DNA from: Larkinella arboricola
GTDB taxonomy: Bacteria > Bacteroidota > Bacteroidia > Cytophagales > Spirosomataceae
Direction: 5' to 3'
Length of the DNA stretch: 64,000 bases
Assembly (NCBI RefSeq): GCF_003259745.1
Contig: NZ_QLMC01000005.1
Span: 496,001 to 560,000 of the forward strand
Shown: in pieces, positions 19,176 through 29,236 of the stretch
How positions within the stretch are numbered: the stretch's first letter is position 1
How the letters are laid out: every line of letters begins with the position of its first letter
Made by a program: the position numbers and the translations under genes
The notes under the pieces: generated by a model
Told to the model about the DNA's origin: nothing
The model's database searches: none
The model's input: only the letters and a program-made list of their open reading frames with translations

Positions 19176-20573
19176 ATGAAAAAAACAATCATATCTTTAA
19201 GTCTGGCGCTGGCGCTGGGCATCACGGCCTGCGACAATAAGCTGGACATTGAACCCCGCCAGTCGGTCGATTCGGCTACGGCTTTGGCGTCGGCGCAGGA
19301 CATTGAAAGTGCCCTGATTGGCGCGTATGGCGTATTGAGTGGAACCGGAGGAGGGTTAGCCGACGCTGAATTATACGGAACGAACCTGTTGCTGCTGCCC
19401 GACTTGCTGGCTTCGGATAATTACGTGGATTGGCGCGGTTCGTTTGCCAGCTACCGGGAGGTAACCAGCCGGCAGATGCTGGCCACCAACGCCGAAGCCC
19501 AGCGTACCTGGATTACGGCTTATCAGGTGATCAACGTCGCCAACAACATTCTAGGGTCGCTCGACAAGGTGACGAATGCGGACGATAAAACGGCTTTTGA
19601 AGGGGAAGCGCACTTTCTGCGGGGCATCATGTATTTTGAACTGGTGCGGCTGTTTGGTCTGCCCTGGGGTGCTACCGCTGCGAATGATCAGCCGGGTGTT
19701 CCGATTGTGCTACGGGCTACGCTGACGCAGGAGCAGGCGGCCGAAACCAAGGCCCGGAATACCGTAGCCGAAGTCTACGCGCAGGTGCTGGCCGATCTGA
19801 CGAAAGCTGCGGAGTTAATGCCGGAAGACAATGGACTGCGGGCCAACCGATTTGCGGCCCTGGGTTTTCTGTCGCGGGTTTATCTGCAACAGTCGGATTA
19901 CGCCAAAGCACTGGCTGCGGCCAACGAAGTGATCGAATCCGGTAATTACCAGTTAAACAATGACGTTACTACGGTTTTCCGGAATAAGAACACCGCCGAA
20001 AGTGTGTTTGAAATTCAGGAGAATACCCAGAATAACCCCGGAACCAGCAACGATGGTCTGACCACGTTCTACGCCAGTCTTCCGGCGGGAGAGGCTGTCG
20101 TTGGGCGGGGTGATGTACAGGTTCTGAATGCATTCGTCGAATCATACGCCCCGACGGATAAGCGCCGGACGGCGTTGTTTTACATTGGGTTCAAAGGAAA
20201 CGGAACGCGTTATTACACCGGGAAATGGGCGGATTTTTACGCGAACATCCCCGTGATTCGACTGGCCGAACTGCTGCTGACCCGCGCCGAATGCAACCTG
20301 CGGCTGGCATCAGCCACGGGCGCTACCCCTGCCCAGGACCTGAATGCCGTTCGGGTACGCGCGGGTGTGGCACCGATTGCCGCCCCGACCCTGGCGGATG
20401 TGCTCAAGGAACGCAACCAGGAACTGGCTTTCGAAGGGCAGCGCATTCATGATATCAAACGCACGAAAGGCAAGACGGGAAGTCTGAACTGGAACGATCC
20501 GAAGCTGGTTATGCCGATTCCGAAACGGGAGGTTGATGCCAACAGCCAGTTGGTGCAGAACCCCGGTTATTAA
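19176..20573 (+). CDS. SusD/RagB family nutrient-binding lipoprotein (pair 1)
   Basis: This 465-residue protein begins with a lipoprotein signal (lipobox LGITAC, Cys19). It continues with TPR-like helices typical of SusD: DIESALIGAYGVL near the start, GEAHFLRGIMYFELVRLFG in the middle, and a C-terminal RNQELAFEGQRIHDIKR and MPIPKREVDANSQLVQNPGY. It caps the SusC barrel on the cell surface and binds the ligand. It is slightly shorter than many SusD proteins. A terminator follows at 20621. Confidence 0.95.
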   Translation: MKKTIISLSLALALGITACDNKLDIEPRQSVDSATALASAQDIESALIGAYGVLSGTGGGLADAELYGTNLLLLPDLLASDNYVDWRGSFASYREVTSRQMLATNAEAQRTWITAYQVINVANNILGSLDKVTNADDKTAFEGEAHFLRGIMYFELVRLFGLPWGATAANDQPGVPIVLRATLTQEQAAETKARNTVAEVYAQVLADLTKAAELMPEDNGLRANRFAALGFLSRVYLQQSDYAKALAAANEVIESGNYQLNNDVTTVFRNKNTAESVFEIQENTQNNPGTSNDGLTTFYASLPAGEAVVGRGDVQVLNAFVESYAPTDKRRTALFYIGFKGNGTRYYTGKWADFYANIPVIRLAELLLTRAECNLRLASATGATPAQDLNAVRVRAGVAPIAAPTLADVLKERNQELAFEGQRIHDIKRTKGKTGSLNWNDPKLVMPIPKREVDANSQLVQNPGY

Positions 20574-20620
20574 GCCATAAAAGCAGGGGGCCCATAGTGG
20601 CTCTTTATACGTTATTTTAT

Positions 20621-20650
20621 AAAAGCCGTCCTTTCAAAGGGACGGCTTTT
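20621..20650 (+). terminator. Intrinsic terminator after SusCD pair 1
   Basis: AAAAGCCGTC (20621-20630) pairs with GACGGCTTTT (20641-20650) across a 10-nt loop. TATTT follows. It lies 47 nt past the SusD stop. The rest of the gap to 20842 is AT-rich and presumably holds the promoter of the second SusC gene; I see no other element. Confidence 0.88.
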
Positions 20651-20842
20651 TATTTGGCACGACTACAACGGTTATTCAAAAATCTGCGTCATTGTTACTG
20701 TTACATAAATTTTTATTTGGTATACACCGATAAACATTACTTCATCGTTTATTATTCTGGAAAATAAGTATATTGAACGGCCGGGATAGAGGATACTTAC
20801 CTTCCCATACCTGGGCATTTTGTTAACACCCTGTAACCGTAG

Positions 20843-23800
20843 ATGATAAAACGTTATACTTTTTTAAGTTGTTGGCTGTTACTCATTGTCCTGACGGGAA
20901 GTCTGGCATTTGGGCAAACCCGCCGGGTAACGGGCCGGGTCACCGCAGCGCAGGACGGAACGACGCTGCCCGGTGTTAACGTCGTTGTAAAAGGAACAAC
21001 CGTGGGTGTCAGCACCGACGCTAGCGGTAATTACAGCATCAATGTACCCGACGATCGAACCGTTCTGACGTATTCGTCCATTGGTCTGGTGGCACAGGAC
21101 ATTCCCATCAACAACCGCTCGGTGATCAACGTGCAGATGGCCGAATCCGTTAATGAACTGGCGCAGGTGGTGGTGACGGGCTACAACTCCGCCCAGAAAA
21201 AGGACATTACAGGCTCAATTGCTTCCGTCACCAGCGATAAATTTAAAGAAATTCCCGTTGCCAGCGTCGACCAGGCGTTGCAGGGACAGGCAGCCGGGGT
21301 ACAGGTCTCGCAATCATCGGGAACACCGGGCGGTGGGATCACGGTCCGGGTACGGGGCAGTACGTCGATTTCGGCCAGCAACCGGCCCTTGTTCATTGTC
21401 GATGGCGTCCCGGTGGAAGATGGCCTTTTGTCGTCCCGAGATTTTGGAGGGCAGACGGATAACGCTTTCGCCTTGCTGAATCCGAACGATATTGAATCCA
21501 TTCAGGTCCTGAAAGATGCGTCGGCCAAAGCTATTTATGGTTCTCGGGCGGCCAACGGTGTTGTCCTGATCAATACCAAAAAAGGGAAAGCGAATCAAAA
21601 GACCACCTTTACGGCCGACGTGCAGCGTGGCATTACCGAAATTGTTCGTAAACCGGACTTGCTGAATTCAACGGAGCTCCTGGAGCTTCAGCGCGAAGCC
21701 GTTAGTAATGCCGGACAGGACCCGGATAAACTCGGCCTGATAAAAGGGGTTACCGACGGAATCAATACCGACTGGGTGGATGCGGTGCTGCGCCGGGGTA
21801 TTTACCAGCAATACCAGCTTTCGGCGACGGGCGGCAATGAGCGGACTACCTTTTACCTCAGTGGTAATTTTCGCGACGAAGAAGGTATTCAGTTAAACAA
21901 CCGGTTCACCCGGATGTCCGGGAAGTTCAGTTTTACCCATAAAGCCAATTCGGCCCTGTCGTTTGGTATTGACAACTTATCTCTCTCTCGGGCGCTCAAC
22001 AAACGGGTTAAAGGAGACAACTTTCTGGATGGTGTTTATTCGGGTGCAGTGAAAAGCTTGCCTTATTATTCGCCTTATAATGAACAGGGCAAACTCTACG
22101 GTCCGAACGATCCGAATTATCAGGGTTTTCCAAACTTTAACCCGGTAGCGCAGGCATTATTGCCGCGTTTTGATTCGTACACCGTTAAAATGCTCGGCGG
22201 TCTTTTTGTGGAATACGAATTACTGCAAAATCTGCGGTTCCGGACCAAAGCCAGTATCGATTACAACCAGGTAACGGAAGATCAGTTTGAGTCATCGCAA
22301 ACGGCTATAGGCGGTTATCTGTCAAACGTTGGCGGACAAGGCTACGGCGTTTATTCATCCGGCACGTATACAACCTTTATTAATACCAACACGCTTACTT
22401 ACAATACAATTCTGGACGAAAAACACCGAATCAGCGCATTGGCGGGATTGGAGGTTTTACAACGGCAGGAACGGTCGGGCAGTGTACAGGGCCGGTTATT
22501 TCCCAGCGATGACTTTACGTACATTACTTCTGCCGGTATTGTTGATCAGGGAAGCTCGACACTCATAAAAAGCGGGTTGATTTCGACGTTTGGCGAACTG
22601 CGTTACGATTACGACGAACGTTATTTAGCCACCGCAACGGCCCGCTACGATGGGTCGTCGCGCTTCGGGCGTGACCGCCAATTCGGTTTTTTTCCCTCCG
22701 TTTCGCTGGGCTGGCGAATCTCGCAGGAAAACTTTATGGAACGTTTCCGCTTCCTGAACGACCTGAAACTGCGGGGAAGCTTTGGATATACCGGTAACGA
22801 ACGCATTGGTGATTTTCAGTTTCTGGGAACCTGGGAGTCGGCCACATACAGTGGAGCAACGGGCGTAGGACCAACCGCCCTGGCTAACCCAACGCTGCAA
22901 TGGGAACGCACCCGCGAAGCCAACCTAGGTCTGGATGCTTCCTTTTTCAATGGCCGTCTTAGCTTCAGCGTGGATGTATACGATAACCTGACCGACCGGT
23001 TACTGTTTGCAGAACCCATTGCGGGCACAACCGGTTTTACATTTTTGCAGGGAAATATCGGAAAAGTGTCGAACCGGGGTATTGAACTGGCGGTGTCGAG
23101 TGTTAACTTCGACCGGAACGGATTCCGCTGGAGCACGGATCTGAACCTGTCACATAACCGCAATGAAGTAGTCGAACTGGCCAGCACAGAACCGCTGTTC
23201 CGTGGCTATTCCGGGAATGGGGTCAGTAATACAAATGTCGTATTGCCCGGTCAGCCGCTAGGGACGTTCTGGGGGTTAAAATTCCTGGGAGTCGATCCGG
23301 CGACGGGCGATGCCATCTATGAAGATCTAAACGGCGATGGCCGAATTACACCAGATGATGGGCAGGTAATCGGAAATGCCCAGCCTAAGCTGTTTGGCGG
23401 TTTAACGAACCGTCTGTCCTGGAAGGGGTTTGATCTAAGTGTTTTCCTGCAAGGTTCGTACGGCAATAAAATGCTGAATTTTACCAGCACCAGTACGATC
23501 AATACCGGCGCAGACTTGCAGACCAACCAATCGCGGAAGGCGCTCCAACGCTGGCAGAAACCCGGCGACATCACCAGTGTGCCACGGTATGTATATGAAA
23601 ATACGTACAATAACTACCACAGCAGCCGGTTTGTTGAAGATGGGTCTTACCTGCGCTTAAAGAATGTTTCGTTGGGATATAACCTGCCTAAAAAGTATGT
23701 AGAACGGCTGCGGATTGTCTCAACGGCGCGGATTTCAGTTTCCGGTACTAATCTGTGGACGTTGACCCGTTACACCGGTCCGGATCCGGAAGTCAGCACC

Positions 23801-23890
23801 TTAGATGGCTCGACAACGGCTCAGGGTATCGACTTGTATACTATTCCGCAGTACAAAACCTTGATGGCTGGTGTCACGTTGACTTTTTAA
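20843..23890 (+). CDS. SusC/RagA family TonB-linked outer-membrane receptor (pair 2)
   Basis: This 1015-residue protein has a signal peptide (cleaved near LAFGQ), a carboxypeptidase-regulatory-like domain (VTGRVTAAQDGTTLPGVNV), a plug with LFIVDGVPV and IQVLKDASAKAIYGSRA, and a long barrel ending in MAGVTLTF. There is no STN domain. It is diverged from pair 1. It heads a likely five-gene unit of SusD, two lipoproteins and a secreted M43 metalloprotease, which suggests that peptides from protein breakdown are its cargo. That is inference from context. Confidence 0.95.
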   Translation: MIKRYTFLSCWLLLIVLTGSLAFGQTRRVTGRVTAAQDGTTLPGVNVVVKGTTVGVSTDASGNYSINVPDDRTVLTYSSIGLVAQDIPINNRSVINVQMAESVNELAQVVVTGYNSAQKKDITGSIASVTSDKFKEIPVASVDQALQGQAAGVQVSQSSGTPGGGITVRVRGSTSISASNRPLFIVDGVPVEDGLLSSRDFGGQTDNAFALLNPNDIESIQVLKDASAKAIYGSRAANGVVLINTKKGKANQKTTFTADVQRGITEIVRKPDLLNSTELLELQREAVSNAGQDPDKLGLIKGVTDGINTDWVDAVLRRGIYQQYQLSATGGNERTTFYLSGNFRDEEGIQLNNRFTRMSGKFSFTHKANSALSFGIDNLSLSRALNKRVKGDNFLDGVYSGAVKSLPYYSPYNEQGKLYGPNDPNYQGFPNFNPVAQALLPRFDSYTVKMLGGLFVEYELLQNLRFRTKASIDYNQVTEDQFESSQTAIGGYLSNVGGQGYGVYSSGTYTTFINTNTLTYNTILDEKHRISALAGLEVLQRQERSGSVQGRLFPSDDFTYITSAGIVDQGSSTLIKSGLISTFGELRYDYDERYLATATARYDGSSRFGRDRQFGFFPSVSLGWRISQENFMERFRFLNDLKLRGSFGYTGNERIGDFQFLGTWESATYSGATGVGPTALANPTLQWERTREANLGLDASFFNGRLSFSVDVYDNLTDRLLFAEPIAGTTGFTFLQGNIGKVSNRGIELAVSSVNFDRNGFRWSTDLNLSHNRNEVVELASTEPLFRGYSGNGVSNTNVVLPGQPLGTFWGLKFLGVDPATGDAIYEDLNGDGRITPDDGQVIGNAQPKLFGGLTNRLSWKGFDLSVFLQGSYGNKMLNFTSTSTINTGADLQTNQSRKALQRWQKPGDITSVPRYVYENTYNNYHSSRFVEDGSYLRLKNVSLGYNLPKKYVERLRIVSTARISVSGTNLWTLTRYTGPDPEVSTLDGSTTAQGIDLYTIPQYKTLMAGVTLTF

Positions 23891-23937
23891 GATTTTACGA
23901 TTCTCAAGCGATCTCAGCGCAGGTTGCGTTTAAAGTT

Positions 23938-25311
23938 ATGAGCCGACTTCCGATTTATATTATTGTCTTTTTGTTTGCACTGACTTCCTGCAACGAAGTA
24001 CTGGAGCCAAAACCGGTTGATTTGCTCGTTGATGAACTGGTGCTAAATGAGCCACAGGATGTTGAACCGGTCCGGATTGGAGCCTATAATGCCTTGCGGG
24101 GCATGGCTTCACCGATTATTATCGCCGGTGACTTTACGGGGGATTACATCCGGCATAACGGAACCTTTACGGACTACCGGGAGCTGGGTACCAAGCAGAT
24201 AACCCCGGCCAACGGAGCAGTTGAAGCGTTCTGGAACCGGATTTATCGAACCATTTATGTCGCTAATTTTCTTCTGGAACGGTTACCTGAGATCAGTGGC
24301 GTAAATAGCGAAACGCGAACTCAGGTATTAGCCGAGGCTCGGTTTCTGCGCGGCTTTGCTTATTTTATTGGAGCTTATACCTATGGTGATATTCCCTTGG
24401 TTACAACCACGGATCAGGGCGTAAACCGAACCATTCCCAAGTCGTCGAAGGCTGATATTCTGGCGTTTGCGCTGGCTGATTTGCAGGCTGCTCTGGCTGA
24501 TCTGCCTGATCCCTCAAGTACGAGCAACTCGACCACAAACGCAACTTATGCCAATAAAATTACGGCCCGGGCGGTTCTGGCGCGGTATTACCTTTATCAA
24601 AAGAATTGGGCACAGGCCGAGCAGTATGCAACCCAGGTAATCGACTCAAAAGTCTATTCGATGGTAACGAACTATGTTAATATCGTTACGCAGGATTTTA
24701 CCACCGAATCCATTCTGGAAGTTGGATATGGCCTTTCGGATGATCCCGGAACGGGAGATTATGCCTTAAACAACCTGTTGGTAGGCCGTCGGGAGGTTAT
24801 TCCTGCGGATCAGCTCGTCGTATCACTCTATTCAACGGAATCGGGTGAACGCAGGCAGACGCTTTCCTTCAATCCCCAAAATCAGCGCGGTGATGATAAT
24901 GGCTGGACGGTATTAAAGTACGGTACCGCCAGCGAAGATAACAACAACATTGTGCTGATGCGGCTGGCGGAAATGTACCTGATTCGGGCTGAGGCTCGGG
25001 CGCAACAGAATAAAATAACCGGAACGGGCGGGGCCGTTGCTGATATTAACGTGTTACGGGCCCGGGCCAAAGCCCCCAATGTCGTAGCCGCTAGCCAGGC
25101 CGATGCCTTGTCGGCGGTTGAACGCGAAAGGGTATACGAACTGGCTTTTGAAGGACACCGCTGGTATGATCTGGTCCGAACAGGCAGGGCGCAGGCGGTG
25201 ATGTCGGCGTTCTCACCTAACTGGAACAGTCGGTATGAGCGCTGGCCGATTCCGCAGAGTGAAATCCAGCGAAATCCGTCTTTACAGGGACAGCAAAATC
25301 CGGGCTATTAG
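23938..25311 (+). CDS. SusD/RagB family nutrient-binding lipoprotein (pair 2)
   Basis: This 457-residue protein is read from the ATG at 23938, which gives a proper lipoprotein signal (MSRLPIYIIVFLFALTSC, Cys18). The longer open frame from 23755 overlaps the SusC gene and has no sensible start. SusD motifs follow: PVRIGAYNALRG, ARFLRGFAYFIGAYTYGDIPLV, RLAEMYLIRAEA, and a C-terminal YELAFEGHRWYDLVRTG and RWPIPQSEI. It is the surface lid for the SusC channel 47 nt upstream. Confidence 0.95.
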   Translation: MSRLPIYIIVFLFALTSCNEVLEPKPVDLLVDELVLNEPQDVEPVRIGAYNALRGMASPIIIAGDFTGDYIRHNGTFTDYRELGTKQITPANGAVEAFWNRIYRTIYVANFLLERLPEISGVNSETRTQVLAEARFLRGFAYFIGAYTYGDIPLVTTTDQGVNRTIPKSSKADILAFALADLQAALADLPDPSSTSNSTTNATYANKITARAVLARYYLYQKNWAQAEQYATQVIDSKVYSMVTNYVNIVTQDFTTESILEVGYGLSDDPGTGDYALNNLLVGRREVIPADQLVVSLYSTESGERRQTLSFNPQNQRGDDNGWTVLKYGTASEDNNNIVLMRLAEMYLIRAEARAQQNKITGTGGAVADINVLRARAKAPNVVAASQADALSAVERERVYELAFEGHRWYDLVRTGRAQAVMSAFSPNWNSRYERWPIPQSEIQRNPSLQGQQNPGY

Positions 25312-25377
25312 GCCGCCAGATCAAAGAGTTTGGCACCGGATAAAAAAGAGTAGTGGCGCACAAATGAATAGCAAATA

Positions 25378-26205
25378 ATGAAATTGAAAGGTATACTAAC
25401 CAGTACCGTACTCGCTTTACTCATTGGCCTGGCTATTGTCGCCTGCGAGACACAGGACTTCGACCGGACGTTTGAAGGCCCCTATTTTGTGCGGTTTACG
25501 GACACCACGCTGACGTATAAAGAAAGCTACAGCCAGGAGATTCCTATCCGCGTACACAACGTCGGGCCGCAACGGAATGAGCCGATTACCGTTACCTATA
25601 CCGTCAGCGGGTCCGCCCGCGAAGGAAAAGACTACAGCATTGAAGGCACAAAAGGAACCGTAACAATTCCAGCGAATGAAAGCTTCGGTGAAATTCGCCT
25701 GAAATTGATCAACAACGCCAATAACATTCTGGAGTCGCAGAATCTGGTCTTTACGCTGACGGGCGTGCAGTCGGGTGATTTGCAGGTGGGTTTTGGAAAA
25801 GACGGTATTATGGGAAAAAGCATGACGTTTGTGATTCAGGATGACTGCCTGCTGAGCGGAACGTACACGGGAACCCGGCGGGTTGGCAACCAGTCGGCAA
25901 CCATTCGCGATATTGCTATTACCAGTTCGGATTGCAAAACCTACACGGTGACCAACTGGAACATCGGTTTGTTTAGCTTTGAAGCCATTAAGGCATCGCT
26001 AACGTTTATTGACAACGGCGACAATTCACTCACCATTCCTGTGCAATCCAATCCGGAACTGGCGGCTCCGCGCGACACCATCAGTGGTACCGGTTCGTGG
26101 AACCCGCAAAACCGCCAGATTTCGCTCAATGTGCGCATTAAAGTTCCGGTGTCGGAAACGAAGGATTCGGTGGTTACGTTTCCGTTAACTTACGTGCCTC
26201 AGTAA
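25378..26205 (+). CDS. SusCD-linked lipoprotein with Calx-beta/DUF4843-like N-terminal domain
   Basis: This 275-residue protein has a lipoprotein signal (Cys23 in AIVACETQ). The first 140 or so residues look like an immunoglobulin-like Calx-beta/DUF4843 type domain: VTYTVSGSAREGKDYS, TVTIPANESFGEIRLKL and LVFTLTGVQSGD. The second half carries a beta-rich domain beginning DDCLLSGTYTGTRRVGNQ, seen in other Bacteroidota surface lipoproteins. It lies 66 nt after SusD and probably assists ligand capture on the cell surface. The precise ligand is unknown. Confidence 0.8.
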   Translation: MKLKGILTSTVLALLIGLAIVACETQDFDRTFEGPYFVRFTDTTLTYKESYSQEIPIRVHNVGPQRNEPITVTYTVSGSAREGKDYSIEGTKGTVTIPANESFGEIRLKLINNANNILESQNLVFTLTGVQSGDLQVGFGKDGIMGKSMTFVIQDDCLLSGTYTGTRRVGNQSATIRDIAITSSDCKTYTVTNWNIGLFSFEAIKASLTFIDNGDNSLTIPVQSNPELAAPRDTISGTGSWNPQNRQISLNVRIKVPVSETKDSVVTFPLTYVPQ

Positions 26206-26244
26206 CTTATGTAATCAGGAGTTTAATATTATGTTCAGGAAGCG

Positions 26245-26736
26245 ATGAAAACATGGATCCGATTGCTCGTTCTCTCCCTGCCGGTCATGGGGCTGTTTGC
26301 GGGCTGTTCCGAAAAAGTTGAGCCTAAGCCCATTACCTATAGCCAGTTATTAACCGGAACGGAGAAAAAAGCCTGGCGGCTGGTTACCTTTCAGGTTATA
26401 GATAACGGCAAGTCGAGTGGCGTTCAGAACGCCAGTTCATTATTTGAGTATGCCTGCGAAGCCGATGATCAGTATGTGTTTTATGCAAATGAAGAGCGCA
26501 GGTTCGAATACACCAACGGGCCCGCCAAATGCAACGACAACGAAGCGGATGTGCTGATTGAGGATAATTGGACACTCATCAACGGTAATTCCACGCTGGA
26601 ATTTGCATTTCCTGTATTAGGGGGGAAATATCCGTGGACGATTAAAAATCTAACGGAAAACTCACTCACCATTGAATACTATTTTCCGGATATTGAAGCC
26701 AGTTACCGTTTTACTTTTAATTCAACCACAAAGTGA
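26245..26736 (+). CDS. SusCD-linked small lipoprotein, lipocalin-like
   Basis: This 163-residue protein has a lipoprotein signal (Cys21 in GLFAGCSEK), then TGTEKKAWRLVTFQV, CEADDQYVFY and TLEFAFPVLGG, a pattern shared with short lipocalin-like Bacteroidota lipoproteins. A ligand-binding surface role is plausible. It starts 39 nt after the Calx-beta lipoprotein and ends 61 nt before the M43 peptidase, within the same apparent operon. Confidence 0.7.
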   Translation: MKTWIRLLVLSLPVMGLFAGCSEKVEPKPITYSQLLTGTEKKAWRLVTFQVIDNGKSSGVQNASSLFEYACEADDQYVFYANEERRFEYTNGPAKCNDNEADVLIEDNWTLINGNSTLEFAFPVLGGKYPWTIKNLTENSLTIEYYFPDIEASYRFTFNSTTK

Positions 26737-26797
26737 GGTAGGTAGTAAGAGTGGTACTTGCTGAACCGGCTTCTTCACCTATTGCACACGGCTGCCT

Positions 26798-29179
26798 ATG
26801 TCTCGACGATTACTCCTTTCCCTTATCTTGTTTCTGGGTATATACAATACGCTGCTGGCCCAGTTACCCAACAACGACAAGTGCATTACCATGTACAATG
26901 ATAGCGTACTACGGACCAAATACCCGCAGCTCGGTACGCTGGATGAGTTTGAAAAAACGTTGCAGAAACGCATCGAAACCATCAAGCAACTGGAGCGAAC
27001 CGGGCGCCTGAAAGCCGCCGTTCTTACCATTCCGGTGGTGGTGCACGTAGTCCATGCGGGCGAAGCCGTTGGCACCGGCCGCAACATCAGCCAGGCTCAG
27101 ATTCAGTCGCAGATTGAAACGCTCAACGAAGACTTTCGCCGGAAAGTCGGCACCCGGGGCTACAACGAAAACCCCGTCGGGGCAGATATCGAAATCGAAT
27201 TCTGTCTGGCAACGGTCAATCCGCAGGGTGTAACTCTGCCGCAGCGCGGTATTGACCGGATCAATGGGCAAACTGGTTTTGGCAAAGGCACCTGGGCGCA
27301 GAATGACATCGAAAACCTGCTGAAACCCAATACATACTGGGACCCTGAACGGTATTACAACATCTGGGTGCTCGACTTTGCCGCTACGGACAACCGGCTG
27401 GTCGGTTACGCCCAATTTCCCAATCAATCGAATCTGGCCGGTATGAACCCCAACAATGGTCCGGCCAGCACCGACGGGGTGGTAATCCGTTACAATTCAT
27501 TTGGCAATGCCGAAAAAGGCAACTTTCCGGTATTGCAGGCGCCTTACAATCTGGGCCGAACCCTAACCCACGAAACCGGCCACTGGCTGGGCCTTCGGCA
27601 TATCTGGGGCGATGCCAATTGTGGTAATGACTACGTGGATGACACCCCAACGCAGGCATCGGAAAGCCGGGGCTGCCAGAAAGGGCGGACTAGTTGTGGA
27701 ACCACTAATATGGTGGAAAATTACATGGATTACTCGGACGATGCCTGCTTTAATATCTTTACGATGGGGCAAAAAGCCCGGATAAGGGCCGTCATGGAAA
27801 TTAGTCCGCGCCGGGCAAACCTGATCAATTCTTCGCTCTGCGGAACCAACGTCGCCGGTCCGCCCATTCCCAACTTCCGGTCTGAGCAACGCCAGGTTCT
27901 GCTGGGCGGGCAAGTCCGTTTTGTCGATTTATCAACCAATCTTCCGACAAGCTGGCAGTGGACATTTGAGGGGGGAACCCCGTCGGCATCGGCAGAACAG
28001 AACCCAACCGTAACGTATAATACACCGGGTAAATTTAAGGTGACGCTCGTAGCGGCCAATAGCTCCGGTAGTTCTGCACCGCTCGTTCGGGAAGCTTACA
28101 TTGAAGTTTTAAGTGTTGGATTATGCGCCGACCAGACAAACTTCAACGGAACGCCGACCGTACTGCGACAGCCAAACGGAACCGGTTATGTAGCCGGGCA
28201 GAACAGTCGTAAAACGCAGGCGGTTTCCGAGCTTTTTTCAAATTCATTGGCCTACAATAATATGCATGCAGCGGTTCTCCGGTTTGGAGTCGCAAAAGCG
28301 GCCAGGGGAGCCTCAACCGAATCCGTCGTTACCATTAATGTCTGGAATGCCCGGGGCATCCAAAATGGTCCGGGGGCGTTGCTGGAATCCAAAGACGTGC
28401 CTTTACGGACCATTCTGGACGATGTTGCCAATCAGCGGTCTACTACGGTGGTTTTCGACCGGAACGTGCCCCTGAGTGGGTTACCGTTCCATATTGGAAT
28501 TTCCATCACCCAGGCAGCCGGGGATACGATTGCGCTAATGACAACCCGAAACGGCGAGTCAACCCAGGCTTCCGCCTGGTTCCAGAATGCACAGGGCGAT
28601 TGGGCTCGTTATTCCGACAGTCTGGGGCTAAACGTTGCCCACCACATTACGGCCCGTGTCGGAATGAAACCATCGATACAGATCACGGCTTCGGCGCAGT
28701 TTGTATCGCCCGGTGAAGCCGTCACGCTCAACGCACGGGGGGCGGGTATCTTTAACTGGTCGGGCCAGAATCTGAGCAGTACATTAGGAGCGCAAGTTAT
28801 TGCCCGGCCTACCCAAACTACCTCGTATACCGTAACCGGGTCGGGGCTGGATCTGTGTAATGCAACGGCTACGGCCCGGATTTTTGTTGGAGCTGGTTCC
28901 ATTACCGAAGTGCCTACGACACTACCGGACCAAGCGATCACCATTACGCCCAACCCCAGCGATGGGCTGGCTAAGCTGGCCTTCCGGAACACGTCGCGCG
29001 GGGTGCTGACGCTGTCGGTACGGAATCTGACCGGGGTGGAAGTTCTCAGGCAGCAGTTCCAGAAGACCGAAGACGGTTTTGAACGAAACCTGGACCTGCG
29101 AACCATGGCAAGCGGCTTGTATCTGATCGAGGTCAGGATCGGTGATCAGGTCGTCAGGAAGAAAATTGTGAAACAATAA
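26798..29179 (+). CDS. Secreted M43 (pappalysin/cytophagalysin) metalloprotease with T9SS sorting domain
   Basis: This 793-residue protein has a signal peptide, a propeptide, and a zinc-protease domain with HETGHWLGLRH (residues 258-268) and the Met-turn NYMDYSDD, which are the M43B signatures. A PKD domain follows (about residues 355-440: VRFVDLSTNLPTSWQWTFEGG), then further beta-rich repeats, and a C-terminal type A T9SS sorting domain (about the last 75 residues: ITPNPSDGLAKLAF ... GLYLIEV ... VRKKIVKQ). It is exported through the type IX system to the surface. It closes the SusCD pair 2 operon and is the basis for assigning a peptide cargo. Confidence 0.95.
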   Translation: MSRRLLLSLILFLGIYNTLLAQLPNNDKCITMYNDSVLRTKYPQLGTLDEFEKTLQKRIETIKQLERTGRLKAAVLTIPVVVHVVHAGEAVGTGRNISQAQIQSQIETLNEDFRRKVGTRGYNENPVGADIEIEFCLATVNPQGVTLPQRGIDRINGQTGFGKGTWAQNDIENLLKPNTYWDPERYYNIWVLDFAATDNRLVGYAQFPNQSNLAGMNPNNGPASTDGVVIRYNSFGNAEKGNFPVLQAPYNLGRTLTHETGHWLGLRHIWGDANCGNDYVDDTPTQASESRGCQKGRTSCGTTNMVENYMDYSDDACFNIFTMGQKARIRAVMEISPRRANLINSSLCGTNVAGPPIPNFRSEQRQVLLGGQVRFVDLSTNLPTSWQWTFEGGTPSASAEQNPTVTYNTPGKFKVTLVAANSSGSSAPLVREAYIEVLSVGLCADQTNFNGTPTVLRQPNGTGYVAGQNSRKTQAVSELFSNSLAYNNMHAAVLRFGVAKAARGASTESVVTINVWNARGIQNGPGALLESKDVPLRTILDDVANQRSTTVVFDRNVPLSGLPFHIGISITQAAGDTIALMTTRNGESTQASAWFQNAQGDWARYSDSLGLNVAHHITARVGMKPSIQITASAQFVSPGEAVTLNARGAGIFNWSGQNLSSTLGAQVIARPTQTTSYTVTGSGLDLCNATATARIFVGAGSITEVPTTLPDQAITITPNPSDGLAKLAFRNTSRGVLTLSVRNLTGVEVLRQQFQKTEDGFERNLDLRTMASGLYLIEVRIGDQVVRKKIVKQ

Positions 29180-29220
29180 AATCGGAGGGGCCAGCTAGTT
29201 AGCTGGCCCCTCCGATTTTA
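29177..29220. terminator. Bidirectional terminator, 21-bp perfect stem
   Basis: Bases 29177-29197 are perfectly complementary to 29200-29220 with a 2-nt centre. The GC-rich core GGAGGGGCCAGCTA is flanked by TAAAAT/ATTTTA. It sits between the convergent M43 gene, whose stop codon is part of the stem, and the sugar isomerase gene ending at 29237. It should work in both directions. Confidence 0.9.
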
Positions 29221-29236
29221 AAGAATAATGACGGTA

